Part shown: positions 54,483-63,374 of the stretch, in pieces | Layout of the letters: the number at the start of each line of letters is the position of its first letter | Numbering within the stretch: the stretch's first letter is position 1 | Assembly (NCBI RefSeq): GCF_020034655.1 | Contig: NZ_JAIQDJ010000006.1 | Span: 48,963-112,962 of the forward strand | From: Thermomonas beijingensis | GTDB taxonomy: Bacteria; Pseudomonadota; Gammaproteobacteria; Xanthomonadales; Xanthomonadaceae | Length of the DNA stretch: 64,000 bases | Direction: 5' to 3' | The notes under the pieces: model-generated | Seen by the model: the letters and a program-made list of their open reading frames with translations, nothing else | The model's database searches: none | Told to the model about the DNA's origin: nothing | Position numbers and translations under genes: made by a program

Positions 54483-55067
54483 ATGTTGCTGATGCTCGAC
54501 AATTACGACAGTTTCACCTTCAACCTTGTGCAATATCTGCAGGAGTTGGGCGCCGAGGTGCGGGTAGAGCGCAATGATGCGTTGAACGTGGCGCAAATCG
54601 CGGCACTGGGGCCCGACAAGATCGTGATTTCGCCGGGGCCATGCACGCCCAATGAGGCGGGGGTATCGCTGGATGTGCTGCGCGAGCTTGGCCCGCAGAT
54701 CCCCATCTTTGGCGTGTGCCTGGGCTATCAGGCGTTGGGCCAGGTGTATGGCGGGCAAGTGATTCGCGCCGGTCGCATCATGCACGGCAAAACTTCGCCC
54801 ATCGTGCATCAGGGCAAGGGTGTGTTTGCCGGCTTGCCCAGCCCGTTCGAGGCCACCCGGTATCATTCCTTGGTAGTCGAGAAAACCAGCGTGCCCGACT
54901 GCCTGGAAGTGACGGCATGGACGGAAAACGACGATGGCACGGTGGAAGAATTGATGGGCCTGCGCCACCGCGAATTTCCGGTGGAAGGCGTGCAATTTCA
55001 TCCCGAATCCATTCTGACCCAGCATGGGCATGCGATGTTGAAAAACTTCTTGGATCGCACAGCATGA
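54483..55067 (+). CDS. trpG: anthranilate synthase glutaminase component
   Basis: 194 residues, class I glutamine amidotransferase. The catalytic triad is C79 (FGVCLGYQ), H173 and E175 (QFHPES). It feeds ammonia to TrpE. ATG 54483 is used; upstream frame extension overlaps the kinase gene. It is 75 bp after the kinase and overlaps trpD by ATGA. trpD, trpC and a HAD gene follow with the same overlaps. Confidence 0.95.
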   Translation: MLLMLDNYDSFTFNLVQYLQELGAEVRVERNDALNVAQIAALGPDKIVISPGPCTPNEAGVSLDVLRELGPQIPIFGVCLGYQALGQVYGGQVIRAGRIMHGKTSPIVHQGKGVFAGLPSPFEATRYHSLVVEKTSVPDCLEVTAWTENDDGTVEELMGLRHREFPVEGVQFHPESILTQHGHAMLKNFLDRTA

Positions 55068-56101
55068 GTATTACCGCGCAAGGCGCGTTGCAGCGTGTCA
55101 TCGAACATCGTGAAATCTTTTTCGATGAGATGGTCGACCTGATGCGGCACATCATGCGCGGCGATGTGTCGCCGGTGATGACCGCCGCAATTTTGTCCGG
55201 CCTGCGCGTGAAGAAGGAAACTGTGGGTGAAATTGCCGCCGCGGCCACCGTGCTGCGCGAGTTTGCGCGCCCGGTGCAGGTGATGGATCGTCGTCACATG
55301 GTGGATATCGTCGGCACCGGCGGCGATGGGGCACATACCTTCAATATTTCCACCGCTTCGATGTTCGTGGCCGCCGCCGCCGGCGCAAAAGTGGCCAAGC
55401 ACGGCAACCGCAGCGTGTCGTCCAAGTCCGGCAGCGCCGATGTGCTGGAGGCGTTGGGCGCGTGTATTGAATTGCAGCCAGAGCAAGTGGCTGCGTGCAT
55501 TGAACGCTGCGGCATTGGCTTCATGTTCGCGCCGGTGCATCACCCCGCCATGAAAGCGGTGGCGCCGGTGCGCCGCGAAATGGGCGTGCGCACCATCTTC
55601 AATATTCTTGGCCCACTCACCAATCCGGCCAATGCGCCGGGCATCTTGATGGGCGTGTTCCACCCAGATTTGGTCGGTATCCAAGTGCGTGTTTTGCAAG
55701 AGCTGGGTGCCGAGCGTGCGCTGGTGGTGTGGGGCCGCGACAATATGGATGAACTCTCGCTGGGCGCGGGCACCCTGGTGGGTGAATTGCGCGATGGCGT
55801 GGTGCGCGAATACGAGCTGCATCCGGAGGATTTTGGCATCGCGATGGCGCATAGCCGCAACCTGAAAGTGGCCGATGCGCAAGAATCGAAGACGCTGCTC
55901 ATGCAGGCGCTGGACAATCAGGACGGCTTGCCGCGCGAGATCGTGGCCTACAACGCCGGTGCCGCGCTGTATGCCGCCGGCGTGGCCGAGGATATTGCCG
56001 ATGGCATTGCGCGTGCACGCAAGGCGATTGCCAGTGGTGACGCACGGGCCAAACTCGACCACTACATCACCTTGACGCAGGAGCTTGCAGCGCAGGCATG
56101 A
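55064..56101 (+). CDS. trpD: anthranilate phosphoribosyltransferase
   Basis: 345 residues from ATG 55064. PRPP-binding loop [17 protein letters not shown], then [21 protein letters not shown] and the anthranilate-site [19 protein letters not shown]. It converts anthranilate to phosphoribosyl-anthranilate. The frame's longer upstream part overlaps trpG in another frame and is discounted. Both ends overlap neighbours by ATGA. Confidence 0.96.
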   Translation: MSITAQGALQRVIEHREIFFDEMVDLMRHIMRGDVSPVMTAAILSGLRVKKETVGEIAAAATVLREFARPVQVMDRRHMVDIVGTGGDGAHTFNISTASMFVAAAAGAKVAKHGNRSVSSKSGSADVLEALGACIELQPEQVAACIERCGIGFMFAPVHHPAMKAVAPVRREMGVRTIFNILGPLTNPANAPGILMGVFHPDLVGIQVRVLQELGAERALVVWGRDNMDELSLGAGTLVGELRDGVVREYELHPEDFGIAMAHSRNLKVADAQESKTLLMQALDNQDGLPREIVAYNAGAALYAAGVAEDIADGIARARKAIASGDARAKLDHYITLTQELAAQA

Positions 56102-56886
56102 GCACTATTCTCGACACCATCCTGGCCCGCAAACGGGACGAAGTGGCGGCACGCCGCCAGCAGGTTTCGCAGTTCGAACTCAAAGCCCGCGCCGCCTCCG
56201 CGCCGCCTGTGCGCGGCTTTGCCGATGCCATTGCCGGCAAGATTGCCGCCGGCTTGCCGGCAGTGATTGCCGAAGTGAAGAAAGCCAGCCCATCGAAAGG
56301 CGTGATTCGCGCTGAATTTGATCCGGCAGCCATTGCACGCAGCTACCAGGTCGGCGGCGCAGCGTGTTTGTCGGTGTTGACCGACGTGGATTTTTTCCAG
56401 GGCAGCGATGCTTTTTTGCAGCAAGCGCGTGCAGCTTGCACGCTGCCGGTGCTGCGCAAGGATTTCATCGTGGATGCTTATCAAGTGTACGAAGCGCGGG
56501 TACTGGGTGCCGATTGCGTGCTGCTGATCGCCGCCGCACTGGATGATGTGCAGTTATCCGAATATGCCTTCATTGCCGACGCGCTGGGCATGGATGTGCT
56601 GGTGGAAGTGCATGATCTGGATGAGTTGGAGCGCGCATTGCCGGTGCCGGCGCGGCTGCTGGGGATCAATAATCGCAATCTGAAAACCTTCGAAGTGGCA
56701 TTGCAAACCACCTTGGACTTGCAACACGCGGTACCTGCCGACCGCGTGCTGGTGACCGAAAGCGGCATTCTTGCGCCAGCCGATGTGGCCCGGATGCGCA
56801 ATGCCGATGTGCATGCGTTCCTGGTGGGCGAAGCCTTCATGCGCCAACCTGACCCCGGTGCAGCCCTGCGCGAGTTGTTTGCATGA
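56098..56886 (+). CDS. trpC: indole-3-glycerol-phosphate synthase
   Basis: 262 residues, TIM barrel. Blocks: [60 protein letters not shown] and [12 protein letters not shown]. It closes the indole ring. No TrpF domain is fused. trpF, trpB and trpA are not in the window, the usual split in this group. ATGA overlaps at both ends. Confidence 0.96.
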   Translation: MSTILDTILARKRDEVAARRQQVSQFELKARAASAPPVRGFADAIAGKIAAGLPAVIAEVKKASPSKGVIRAEFDPAAIARSYQVGGAACLSVLTDVDFFQGSDAFLQQARAACTLPVLRKDFIVDAYQVYEARVLGADCVLLIAAALDDVQLSEYAFIADALGMDVLVEVHDLDELERALPVPARLLGINNRNLKTFEVALQTTLDLQHAVPADRVLVTESGILAPADVARMRNADVHAFLVGEAFMRQPDPGAALRELFA

Positions 56887-57611
56887 GCCAGCCGCAGTCA
56901 ACGCCAGCGGGCAATGCGCCGCTGGTGGTGTTTGATTTTGATCACACCTTGTACAACGGCGATTCCGGCAGTCACCTGTATTGGTGGTTGATTTGTCGCA
57001 AATGGTGGCGCGTGCTGCTGGCGTTGCTGCTGGCCCCCATCGCGGGGCCATTGGTGGCCTTTCTGTCCACCCGCCGCGCCGGTATTTCGATGTTCACCTG
57101 GGCCGGCACGGTGGGGTTGAATGGCCCGCGTGACGTGGAGTTGCTGACCGCATGCTATGTCGCGCTGCATGCCGCAGCGATCAAGCAACGGCTACTGCCA
57201 ATCGGTTTGGCGGTGTTTCGTCGGCACCGTGAGGCCGGCGATTGCGTGGTGTTGGCCACCGGCGCACCGCCCGCATTGGCGCGTGCGATTTTGACGCTGG
57301 CGGGGCAAGGTGACGTGCCGGTCATTGGCACGGTGCTCGGCCCCGGCCATGGCGGCATGGTGGTGCAGCAGCACTGCCACTACGCGATGAAGATGACGAT
57401 GCTGCGCGCTGCCGGTTATACGCGACAGGTCGCTGCCGCGTATAGCGACAGCAGTGCTGATCTACCGCTGTTGCAGGCGGCGCAGCAGCCCGTGGTGGTC
57501 AACCCCAAGGCGGGCCGGGTGGTGATGTTTCGGCGCGTGTTGCCAGCCGGAACGCCAATTCTCAACTGGGGCTGCCCGGGCCGTGCCGGTGACCTGATGG
57601 GCGTGGCGTAA
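56883..57611 (+). CDS. HAD-IB-type phosphatase linked to trpC
   Basis: 242 residues, SerB-like HAD hydrolase. Motif [16 protein letters not shown], motif [10 protein letters not shown], and [13 protein letters not shown] as motif IV. A hydrophobic segment near residues 47-66 may be membrane-associated. It overlaps trpC by ATGA and so is the last gene of the trpGDC transcript. Substrate unknown; a phosphoserine or metabolite-repair role in tryptophan supply is only a guess. Confidence 0.85.
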   Translation: MSQPQSTPAGNAPLVVFDFDHTLYNGDSGSHLYWWLICRKWWRVLLALLLAPIAGPLVAFLSTRRAGISMFTWAGTVGLNGPRDVELLTACYVALHAAAIKQRLLPIGLAVFRRHREAGDCVVLATGAPPALARAILTLAGQGDVPVIGTVLGPGHGGMVVQQHCHYAMKMTMLRAAGYTRQVAAAYSDSSADLPLLQAAQQPVVVNPKAGRVVMFRRVLPAGTPILNWGCPGRAGDLMGVA

Positions 57612-57685
57612 GCCGCGAACCAGGCGCCTTGAAATGCATTCGTGGCTTACGCTATCCCTGCAGGAGACCGGGCCATGGGGTGCGC

Positions 57686-58156
57686 TCAGGCCGAACCCAG
57701 CGGCTTTACAAAGCGCACCGAGCTGCCGCTGTAGCCACACGCCTGATAGAACGCATGCGCCTCGATCCGCTGTGCGCCGGAGGTCAATTCAATGCGGGCC
57801 GCGCCGCCAGCACGTGCGCGGCGTTCGGCTTCTTTCAGCAGATGCCGGCCAATGCCCATGCCTTGTGCGTTGGGTGTGACCACCAGGGCCGTGACGCGGC
57901 AGGTGGTGGTGCCCAGCGGCAGGTAATACATGAAATCCAGCGCCATCAATCCGCAGACCGCGCCCTCGCGGCGCGCCAACACCAGTGCCTGACGGTCATT
58001 GGCCAGAATCATGCTGATCCGTTCGGCAGCATCGGCAAGCTCGCAGGGGTAGCCCAGCTCGGCCAGCAGTTGCGCCACATCATCGGCATCGGCAGGCACG
58101 GCATTGCGTAGATCCACGTCTTGCAAATACCGGTTCGGTGAAAACGCATGTCCCAT
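57686..58156 (-). CDS. GNAT-family N-acetyltransferase
   Basis: 156 residues from ATG 58156. GNAT fold with acetyl-CoA loop VTPNAQGMGIGRHLLKEAERRA (R/Q-x-x-G-x-G/A) and the C-terminal AHAFYQACGYSGSSVRFVKPL. Probably acetylates a small molecule or protein; substrate unknown. It is 34 bp downstream of clp on the same strand. Confidence 0.85.
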   Translation of the reverse strand: MGHAFSPNRYLQDVDLRNAVPADADDVAQLLAELGYPCELADAAERISMILANDRQALVLARREGAVCGLMALDFMYYLPLGTTTCRVTALVVTPNAQGMGIGRHLLKEAERRARAGGAARIELTSGAQRIEAHAFYQACGYSGSSVRFVKPLGSA

Positions 58157-58190
58157 CCGTGCGAACTCCTCTTGCAACTACCGGAAATGG

Positions 58191-58871
58191 CTAGCGGGTG
58201 CCGTATACCACCACGGTTTTGCCGCGTGCATGCAGCTTGCCATCGGCCTGCAGCTTTTTCAGTACACGCCCGGCCATCTCGCGTGAGCAGCCCACCAGCC
58301 GTGCCAACTCCTGACGCGATACCCGCAACTGGGTGCCCATCGGGTGGGTCATTGCTTCGGGCTCGCGGGCCAGATCGAACAGGGTGCGATAGATCCGGTC
58401 GGAGACATCCAGGAACGCCAGTCGGCCCGCCTTGCGGCTGGTATCCAGTAGCCGTTGGCTGATTTGCGCGCCGATCGAGAACAGCAGGCGGGTAGCGTCA
58501 TTGGCCTGTGTCTGCAGCAGCGACTGCAGGCGCTCGTAGCTGATTTCGGCCAGTTCGCAGGCGGTGCGGGTACGCAAGGCCACACCACGCTGATGGGTTT
58601 CCACAAACAAGCCCATTTCACCGATGAACTCGCCGGCGCCGATATAGCCCAGTACCAGTTCGCGGTCATCGCTCTCCCGGGCAATGATGCTGACCGATCC
58701 TGAAATGATGTAGTACAGCGTATTGGCCGGATCACCGGGATTGAAGATATCGGAGCGCGAGGGATATTTGCGCCGATGGCACTGCGCAACGAAGCGTTCG
58801 ATGGTGGCGGCATCGGCCCCCATCGGATTGACGGTGCGAAGCAGGGCGGTTTTGGGAAAGGTGCTGGTCAT
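58191..58871 (-). CDS. clp: Clp, CRP-like global regulator
   Basis: 226 residues. A cyclic-nucleotide-binding fold (about 30-130: YPSRSDIFNPGDPANTLYYIISGSVSII, LGYIGAGEFIGEMGLF) and a Crp-type helix-turn-helix (about 170-205: TQLRVSRQELARLVGCSREMAGRVLKKL). In Xanthomonas, Clp binds c-di-GMP and controls extracellular enzymes and polysaccharide, downstream of the DSF signal. The neighbouring GTG-started speD supports the assignment. Confidence 0.9.
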   Translation of the reverse strand: MTSTFPKTALLRTVNPMGADAATIERFVAQCHRRKYPSRSDIFNPGDPANTLYYIISGSVSIIARESDDRELVLGYIGAGEFIGEMGLFVETHQRGVALRTRTACELAEISYERLQSLLQTQANDATRLLFSIGAQISQRLLDTSRKAGRLAFLDVSDRIYRTLFDLAREPEAMTHPMGTQLRVSRQELARLVGCSREMAGRVLKKLQADGKLHARGKTVVVYGTR

Positions 58872-58996
58872 TTGTTAGCTACCGGTGAATGGCCGAAGCT
58901 TAGGCGGAACCGTGACCGAGAGCAAACTTGCGTGCGCGCTGGCGGTCGGTTTGCCGCATAATTCCCGCCTTGTCTTGTCCTGCTGGATCCAATGCC

Positions 58997-59788
58997 GTGG
59001 TCAAACCGCTGCCGCGCCTGAAGCTGCAAGGCTTCAACAACCTCACCAAGTCACTCAGCTTCAACATCTATGACGTGTGCTATGCCACGTCGGAAGATGA
59101 GCGTCGGCGCTATATCGAATACATCGATGAAGAGTACAACGCCGACCGTCTGACCCAGATCCTGACGGATGTAGCGGAAATCATCGGTGCCAACATCCTC
59201 AACATCGCGCGCCAGGACTACGACCCGCAGGGCGCCTCGGTGACGATCCTGATTTCCGAAGAACCGGTGATCGACAAGGCCGACGCCAAGGGCGTGATTT
59301 CCGATGCGGTGGTGGCGCATCTGGACAAGTCGCACATCACCGTGCATACCTATCCGGAAACCCACCCGGACAATGGTATTGCGACATTCCGCGCCGATAT
59401 CGATGTCTCGACTTGCGGCGTGATTTCGCCGCTGAAGGCGTTGAATTACCTGATCGAAAGTTTCGAATCCGACATCGTGGTGGCCGATTACCGCGTGCGT
59501 GGCTTCACCCGCGACGTGAAGGGCAAGAAGCATTTCATCGACCACAAGATCAATTCGATCCAGGACTATCTGGCCAAGAACGTGAAGTCACGTTACGAAA
59601 TGATCGACGTCAACATGTATCAGGAAAACCTGTTCCACACCAAGATGCACTTGAAGGATTTCGATCTCGACCAGTATCTGTTCGAGGAAAAAGCACGCAA
59701 CCTGTCGTTCAAGGATCGGCTGAAAGTGGAAGCGCGGCTCAAGCGCGAGATCGAAGAGCTCTACCACGGCCGCAATCTGGTGGATTGA
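58997..59788 (+). CDS. speD: S-adenosylmethionine decarboxylase proenzyme
   Basis: 263 residues with a GTG start at 58997, which gives the family N-terminus [19 protein letters not shown]. Self-cleavage is expected between K111 and S112 in [12 protein letters not shown], generating the pyruvoyl group. Two-subunit E. coli-type enzyme. It makes the aminopropyl donor for spermidine synthesis. speE is not here. A terminator follows the stop by about 30 bp. Confidence 0.95.
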   Translation: MVKPLPRLKLQGFNNLTKSLSFNIYDVCYATSEDERRRYIEYIDEEYNADRLTQILTDVAEIIGANILNIARQDYDPQGASVTILISEEPVIDKADAKGVISDAVVAHLDKSHITVHTYPETHPDNGIATFRADIDVSTCGVISPLKALNYLIESFESDIVVADYRVRGFTRDVKGKKHFIDHKINSIQDYLAKNVKSRYEMIDVNMYQENLFHTKMHLKDFDLDQYLFEEKARNLSFKDRLKVEARLKREIEELYHGRNLVD

Positions 59789-59817
59789 TCGGCTGTGGCT
59801 GCGGTAATGCAACAACA

Positions 59818-59840
59818 ACGCCGGCGCAAGCCGGCGTTTT
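59818..59840 (+). terminator. terminator after speD
   Basis: Perfect 8-bp stem ACGCCGGC / GCCGGCGT with GCAA tetraloop and a short T tail, 29 bp after the speD stop. Confidence 0.88.
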
Positions 59841-59930
59841 GCTGAGGGGCTACCGTTGCCAGTCCCATCACATGGGCTGCCCGTAGAATGGGACACACTT
59901 CATAGCTGGCCGCGCGGCCAAGGATGCGCC

Positions 59931-60491
59931 ATGGCCGCCAATGCCACGATTTTCAAAGCCGAGCTACAGGTCACTGATCTGGATCGCCACTACTACGCCA
60001 GTCATGCACTGACACTGGCCCAGCATCCTTCCGAAACCGAGACCCGCCTGCTGGTGCGCTTGCTGGCGTTTGCGCTGCATGCCGACGCGCGCCTGGAGTT
60101 TGGGCGCGGCCTGAGTGACGAGGACGAGCCGGCACTGTGGCGGCGTGATTACACCGGCAGCATCGAACAATGGATCGAATTGGGGCAGCCGGACGAAAGC
60201 CGTTTGCGCAAGGCCAGTGGACGCGCCGCGCAAGTCATTGTGGTCGGGTATGGCAGGCAGGCCGCAGATGCCTGGTGGAAGCGCAATGCACAGGCACTCA
60301 GTCGTCTGCGCAACTTGACGGTGATCGAGTTGGATGACGCGGATGTCGCGCAAGCGACGGCATTGCTCGGTCGCGGGATGCGGGTCACCGCGATGATTCA
60401 GGATGGTGAATTGCAATTGATGGATGCCCACCGCAGCGTGTCGTTGCAGCCGCGCCTGCGCATGCAAGACGGTGCGCTGGCACCAGACTGA
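59931..60491 (+). CDS. YaeQ-family protein
   Basis: 186 residues from ATG 59931, 6 nt after AAGGA. YaeQ pattern: NATIFKAELQVTDLDRHYYASHALTLAQHPSETETRLLVRLLAFAL, with PD-(D/E)xK-like fold residues. YaeQ proteins have been linked to suppression of transcription-elongation defects. Exact function unknown. It converges with coq7, leaving 7 bp. Confidence 0.85.
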   Translation: MAANATIFKAELQVTDLDRHYYASHALTLAQHPSETETRLLVRLLAFALHADARLEFGRGLSDEDEPALWRRDYTGSIEQWIELGQPDESRLRKASGRAAQVIVVGYGRQAADAWWKRNAQALSRLRNLTVIELDDADVAQATALLGRGMRVTAMIQDGELQLMDAHRSVSLQPRLRMQDGALAPD

Positions 60492-60498
60492 CGGCGGC

Positions 60499-61143
60499 TT
60501 AGCCCCGATACGCCACGGTTTTCATCACGTGGGATGCGCCGGCCATCAGCATGGCCACCGGGCGCGGCAACAGGCGTGCCCCGGCAGCCATCGCGTTGTC
60601 GGCATGGCGCACTTCGTCGTCTTTCATCACCGACAAAATGGCGCGACTACGCGCATCGGTGAGTGGCAGGCTGTGCAAGTGTTCCTGCAGATGCGCTTCC
60701 ACCTGACGCTCGGTTTCCACCACAAAGCCCAGATTCCAGCCATCACCACGCAGGCCGGCGGCCGCACCAATGGCAAAGCTGCCGGCATACCACAACGGGT
60801 TGAACACGCTGGGGCGGCTGCCCAGCTCATGCAAACGATCGGCGCACCACGCAAGGTGGTCGGTTTCTTCTTGCGCCGCGTGCAGCAAGTGCGCGCGGGT
60901 GGCGGGGTCGCGTGCGACTGCCGCCTGGCCGATGTAGAGCGCCTGCGCGCACACTTCGCCGACATGATTGATTCGCATCAGGCCGGCGGCGTGCTGGCGC
61001 TCGTGGGTATCCAGCGCCGCCTCCGGCGTGTCCAGCCCGGGGTTAAGGCGCTGCGCACGCGGGGACCCCAGTAGGGTGATCAGTGCGTTCTGGGTGGAAT
61101 CCAGCAGGCGATCCAGCGGGCTCAAATGGCGGACGGTTGTCAT
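60499..61143 (-). CDS. coq7: demethoxyubiquinone hydroxylase Coq7
   Basis: 214 residues, di-iron ferritin-like enzyme of ubiquinone synthesis. Two ExxH-type ligands: [24 protein letters not shown] EETDHLAWC, then [16 protein letters not shown] and [13 protein letters not shown]. It adds the C6 hydroxyl. It is divergent from rplM and convergent with yaeQ. Confidence 0.93.
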   Translation of the reverse strand: MTTVRHLSPLDRLLDSTQNALITLLGSPRAQRLNPGLDTPEAALDTHERQHAAGLMRINHVGEVCAQALYIGQAAVARDPATRAHLLHAAQEETDHLAWCADRLHELGSRPSVFNPLWYAGSFAIGAAAGLRGDGWNLGFVVETERQVEAHLQEHLHSLPLTDARSRAILSVMKDDEVRHADNAMAAGARLLPRPVAMLMAGASHVMKTVAYRG

Positions 61144-61228
61144 GCCCGCATTTTAGAATGGATGCGGGGAGGGCGGCGTGCGCAATGCGTGCAGGGGCAT
61201 TGGGACATGCTTTGGAAAGGGGGCTGGC

Positions 61229-61257
61229 TTGCGCCGCCCCGCAAAACCCGCTATGAT
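61229..61257 (+). promoter_or_regulatory. rplM-rpsI promoter
   Basis: TTGCGC (61229-61234), 17-bp spacer, TATGAT (61252-61257), about 110 bp upstream of rplM. The intervening leader has a short inverted repeat in GTTCCAAGCATTGGAACC (61317-61334) that could be an autoregulatory element for L13, though this is not established here. Confidence 0.55.
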
Positions 61258-61366
61258 TCCGCTCCTTTCGTGCCCGGATTGCATCTGCCGGCCGCAAAAG
61301 TCAAACGCGAGGTGACGTTCCAAGCATTGGAACCAGCCCGACCAGGTACCCCTAGAAGAGTTCCCC

Positions 61367-61795
61367 ATGAAAACTTTCATTGCCAAGAACGAGACCGTCC
61401 AGCGCGACTGGTACGTCGTTGATGCCGAGGGCAAGACCCTTGGCCGTCTGGCCGCAGCACTGGCCTATCGCCTGCGCGGCAAGCACAAGCCCGTATTTAC
61501 CCCGCACGTCGACACCGGCGACTATCTGGTCGTGATCAATGCCGACAAGATCGTGGTGACCGGCAAGAAGCTGCAAGACAAGATGTATTACCGCTTCACC
61601 GGCTACGTCGGCAACCTGAAGTCGGAAAATCTGGCGCAGGCGCTGGAGCGTCACCCGGAGCGCGTGATCGAAATCGCCGTCAAGGGCATGCTGCCGAAGG
61701 GCCCGCTGGGCCGCGACATGTACCGCAAGCTCAAGGTTTACGCCGGTAGCGAACATCCGCACGCTGCCCAGCAGCCGCAAGTCCTGGACCTCTAA
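61367..61795 (+). CDS. rplM: 50S ribosomal protein L13
   Basis: 142 residues, [28 protein letters not shown]...[36 protein letters not shown]. Length and sequence match L13. rpsI starts 3 bp after its stop, the universal L13-S9 pair. Confidence 0.99.
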   Translation: MKTFIAKNETVQRDWYVVDAEGKTLGRLAAALAYRLRGKHKPVFTPHVDTGDYLVVINADKIVVTGKKLQDKMYYRFTGYVGNLKSENLAQALERHPERVIEIAVKGMLPKGPLGRDMYRKLKVYAGSEHPHAAQQPQVLDL

Positions 61796-61798
61796 ATC

Positions 61799-62191
61799 AT
61801 GGCTATCACTCAGAATTACGGCACCGGCCGCCGCAAGTCCTCCACTGCCCGCGTGTTCCTGCGCAAGGGCAGCGGCAACATCACCATCAATGATCGTCCG
61901 ATCGACGAGTTCTTCGGTCGCGAGACCGCACGCATGATCGTGCGTCAGCCGCTGGAGCTGACCAAGAACACCGAGACCTTCGACATTCTGGTGACCACCA
62001 CCGGCGGTGGTACCACGGGTCAAGCTGGCGCCATTCGCCTGGGCATCGCCCGCGCACTGGTGGAATACGACGAAACCTTGAAGTCCGAACTGCGCAAGGC
62101 TGGTTTCATGACCCGCGACGCGCGTGAAGTCGAGCGCAAGAAGGTCGGTCTGCACAAGGCACGTCGCGCCACCCAGTTCTCCAAGCGCTAA
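61799..62191 (+). CDS. rpsI: 30S ribosomal protein S9
   Basis: 130 residues, N-terminal [21 protein letters not shown] and the basic C-terminal tail [17 protein letters not shown] that reaches the ribosomal P site. Cotranscribed with rplM. Confidence 0.99.
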   Translation: MAITQNYGTGRRKSSTARVFLRKGSGNITINDRPIDEFFGRETARMIVRQPLELTKNTETFDILVTTTGGGTTGQAGAIRLGIARALVEYDETLKSELRKAGFMTRDAREVERKKVGLHKARRATQFSKR

Positions 62192-62225
62192 TCCGAGTCG
62201 CCCTCCGGCATTGTCGTGGCAGCTT

Positions 62226-62246
62226 GCCTGTACTGTCAGTACAGGC
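62226..62246. repeat. perfect 21-bp inverted repeat after rpsI
   Basis: GCCTGTACTG and CAGTACAGGC surround a single central T, a fully symmetric site 35 bp after rpsI. It could fold as a hairpin in RNA or serve as an operator. There is no T run, so termination would be unusual. Confidence 0.5.
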
Positions 62247-62326
62247 GGCGCGACCACTCCCAGCCAGAGGCCGATCGGCCAAGCGCTTCACCCGGAGGTA
62301 TTCGGGCGAAGTACAATCAGTTCCAT

Positions 62327-62401
62327 AGCCCCGTCGCCAAGCGGTAAGGCACCTGACTCTGACTCAGGCATTCGGTGGTTCGAATCCATCCGGGGCTGCC
62401 A
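62327..62401 (+). tRNA. tRNA-Gln (anticodon CTG)
   Basis: 75 nt: acceptor AGCCCCG pairs with CGGGGCT, anticodon stem CCTGA/TCAGG with loop CTCTGAC (anticodon CTG, reads CAG), T arm GGTGG-TTCGAAT-CCATC, discriminator G and encoded CCA. TACAAT at 62312-62317 is a -10 candidate. A strong terminator follows at 62437. Confidence 0.95.
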
Positions 62402-62436
62402 TATACCGATCCACGCAAGTCCAAGGAAGTCCAAGA

Positions 62437-62461
62437 AACCCCGGGAAACCGGGGTTTTTTG
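62437..62461 (+). terminator. terminator after tRNA-Gln
   Basis: Stem AACCCCGG / CCGGGGTT with GAAA tetraloop followed by a T run. It lies 35 bp after the tRNA. The intervening stretch has a tandem repeat AAGTCCAAG (62417-62425, 62427-62435). Confidence 0.9.
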
Positions 62462-62538
62462 TTGTCTGCGGCCAGTAGCGTCCAGAGGGGCCATTGAAAT
62501 TCCTGAATATGTGGGGGCATCCGTGGGTTGTCGGAATC

Positions 62539-62853
62539 CTGCCCGCGGCACGTGTTATCCGGTCACTGGAGCAGATCATCGAATGGCGCGGCAAGCCAAA
62601 GATAATCCGCTGCGACAACGGCCCGGAGTACAGCAGTGGCGCGCTGCTGGTTTGGGCGGAACGACACAAGATGTGCATTCAGCATATCCAACCGGGCAAG
62701 CCGCAACAGACCACCTACGTCGGACGCTACAACCGCACCGTCCGCTATGCCTGGCTGGCCCGTGCGCTGTTCGACTCGATCAAACAAGCGCAGGCCGCGT
62801 TGAAACGGGATCGAATTGATCGCCATGGTGGCCCACTCTCGCTGAAGACGTAA
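62539..62853 (+). pseudogene. IS3-family transposase OrfB fragment, decayed
   Basis: About 80 residues match IS3/IS407-type OrfB: AARVIRSLEQIIEWRGKPK, CDNGPEYSSGALLVWAE, HIQPGKPQQ...RYNRTVRYAWLARALFDSI. Only the second catalytic Asp region is present; the usual Glu in VERYNRT is replaced by Gly (VGRYN), and both ends are missing. It is therefore inactive. It lies 138 bp after tRNA-Gln and marks past insertion at this spot. Confidence 0.8.
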
Positions 62854-63098
62854 GGCCAGTGAGAGGCAAATCATGCGACTTCCGGCTGAGCGATGGGGCT
62901 AATCAGGTACCTGTAAAACGAAAACAACCGCAAGCACACTCTTGCGAATTGATTTCTTCCGGGATAATTTCCGCCGGTTTATCGTGCCTAGGGGCATGCC
63001 GACTTACCGGCATGAGGCAGCCGCAACAACAATCAATTCGCACCGCACCGCACCGCATCGCGCATGGACGTGGTGTTTTTTTTGCATGGAGAAGCATT

Positions 63099-63374
63099 GT
63101 GGGAACGAGGATGGTTAAGCGGGCGATGGGGGCTGTCTTTTGCCTGATGGTTGGCATGTTGCTGCTCGGATGGGGGCAAAGTGCGCACGCGCAGGAACCA
63201 GATTATTCCCGCTGCATGTCGGGCGAGACCGGCACGAATGCACCTAACGGTTCCATCGATTGCAAGACACTCGAAGACGCCTTTGCCGGCGCGCGCAATG
63301 CCGCTTATGCACTCAATACCTATTGGAGTGAAATTGGGTCACCCTGGACTGCCCCGCATTCCACAGACGGGTAG
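63099..63374 (+). pseudogene. secreted protein gene truncated by an IS element
   Basis: GTG 63099 (GGAGAAG 4 nt upstream) or ATG 63111 starts a protein with a signal peptide (MVKRAMGAVFCLMVGMLLLGWGQSAHA), then EPDYSRCMSG...IDCKTLEDAFAGARNAAYALNTYWSEI. The frame enters the IS end at about 63345 and stops at 63372-63374. The true C-terminus is lost. Two cysteines and the secreted N-terminus recall phage-encoded or conjugative surface proteins, but no family can be assigned. Confidence 0.6.

Noticed and set aside
62995..63014. CATGCCG/CGGCATG hairpin before the truncated secreted gene
   Set aside because: Only 7 bp and no link to a promoter, origin or attachment site could be shown.
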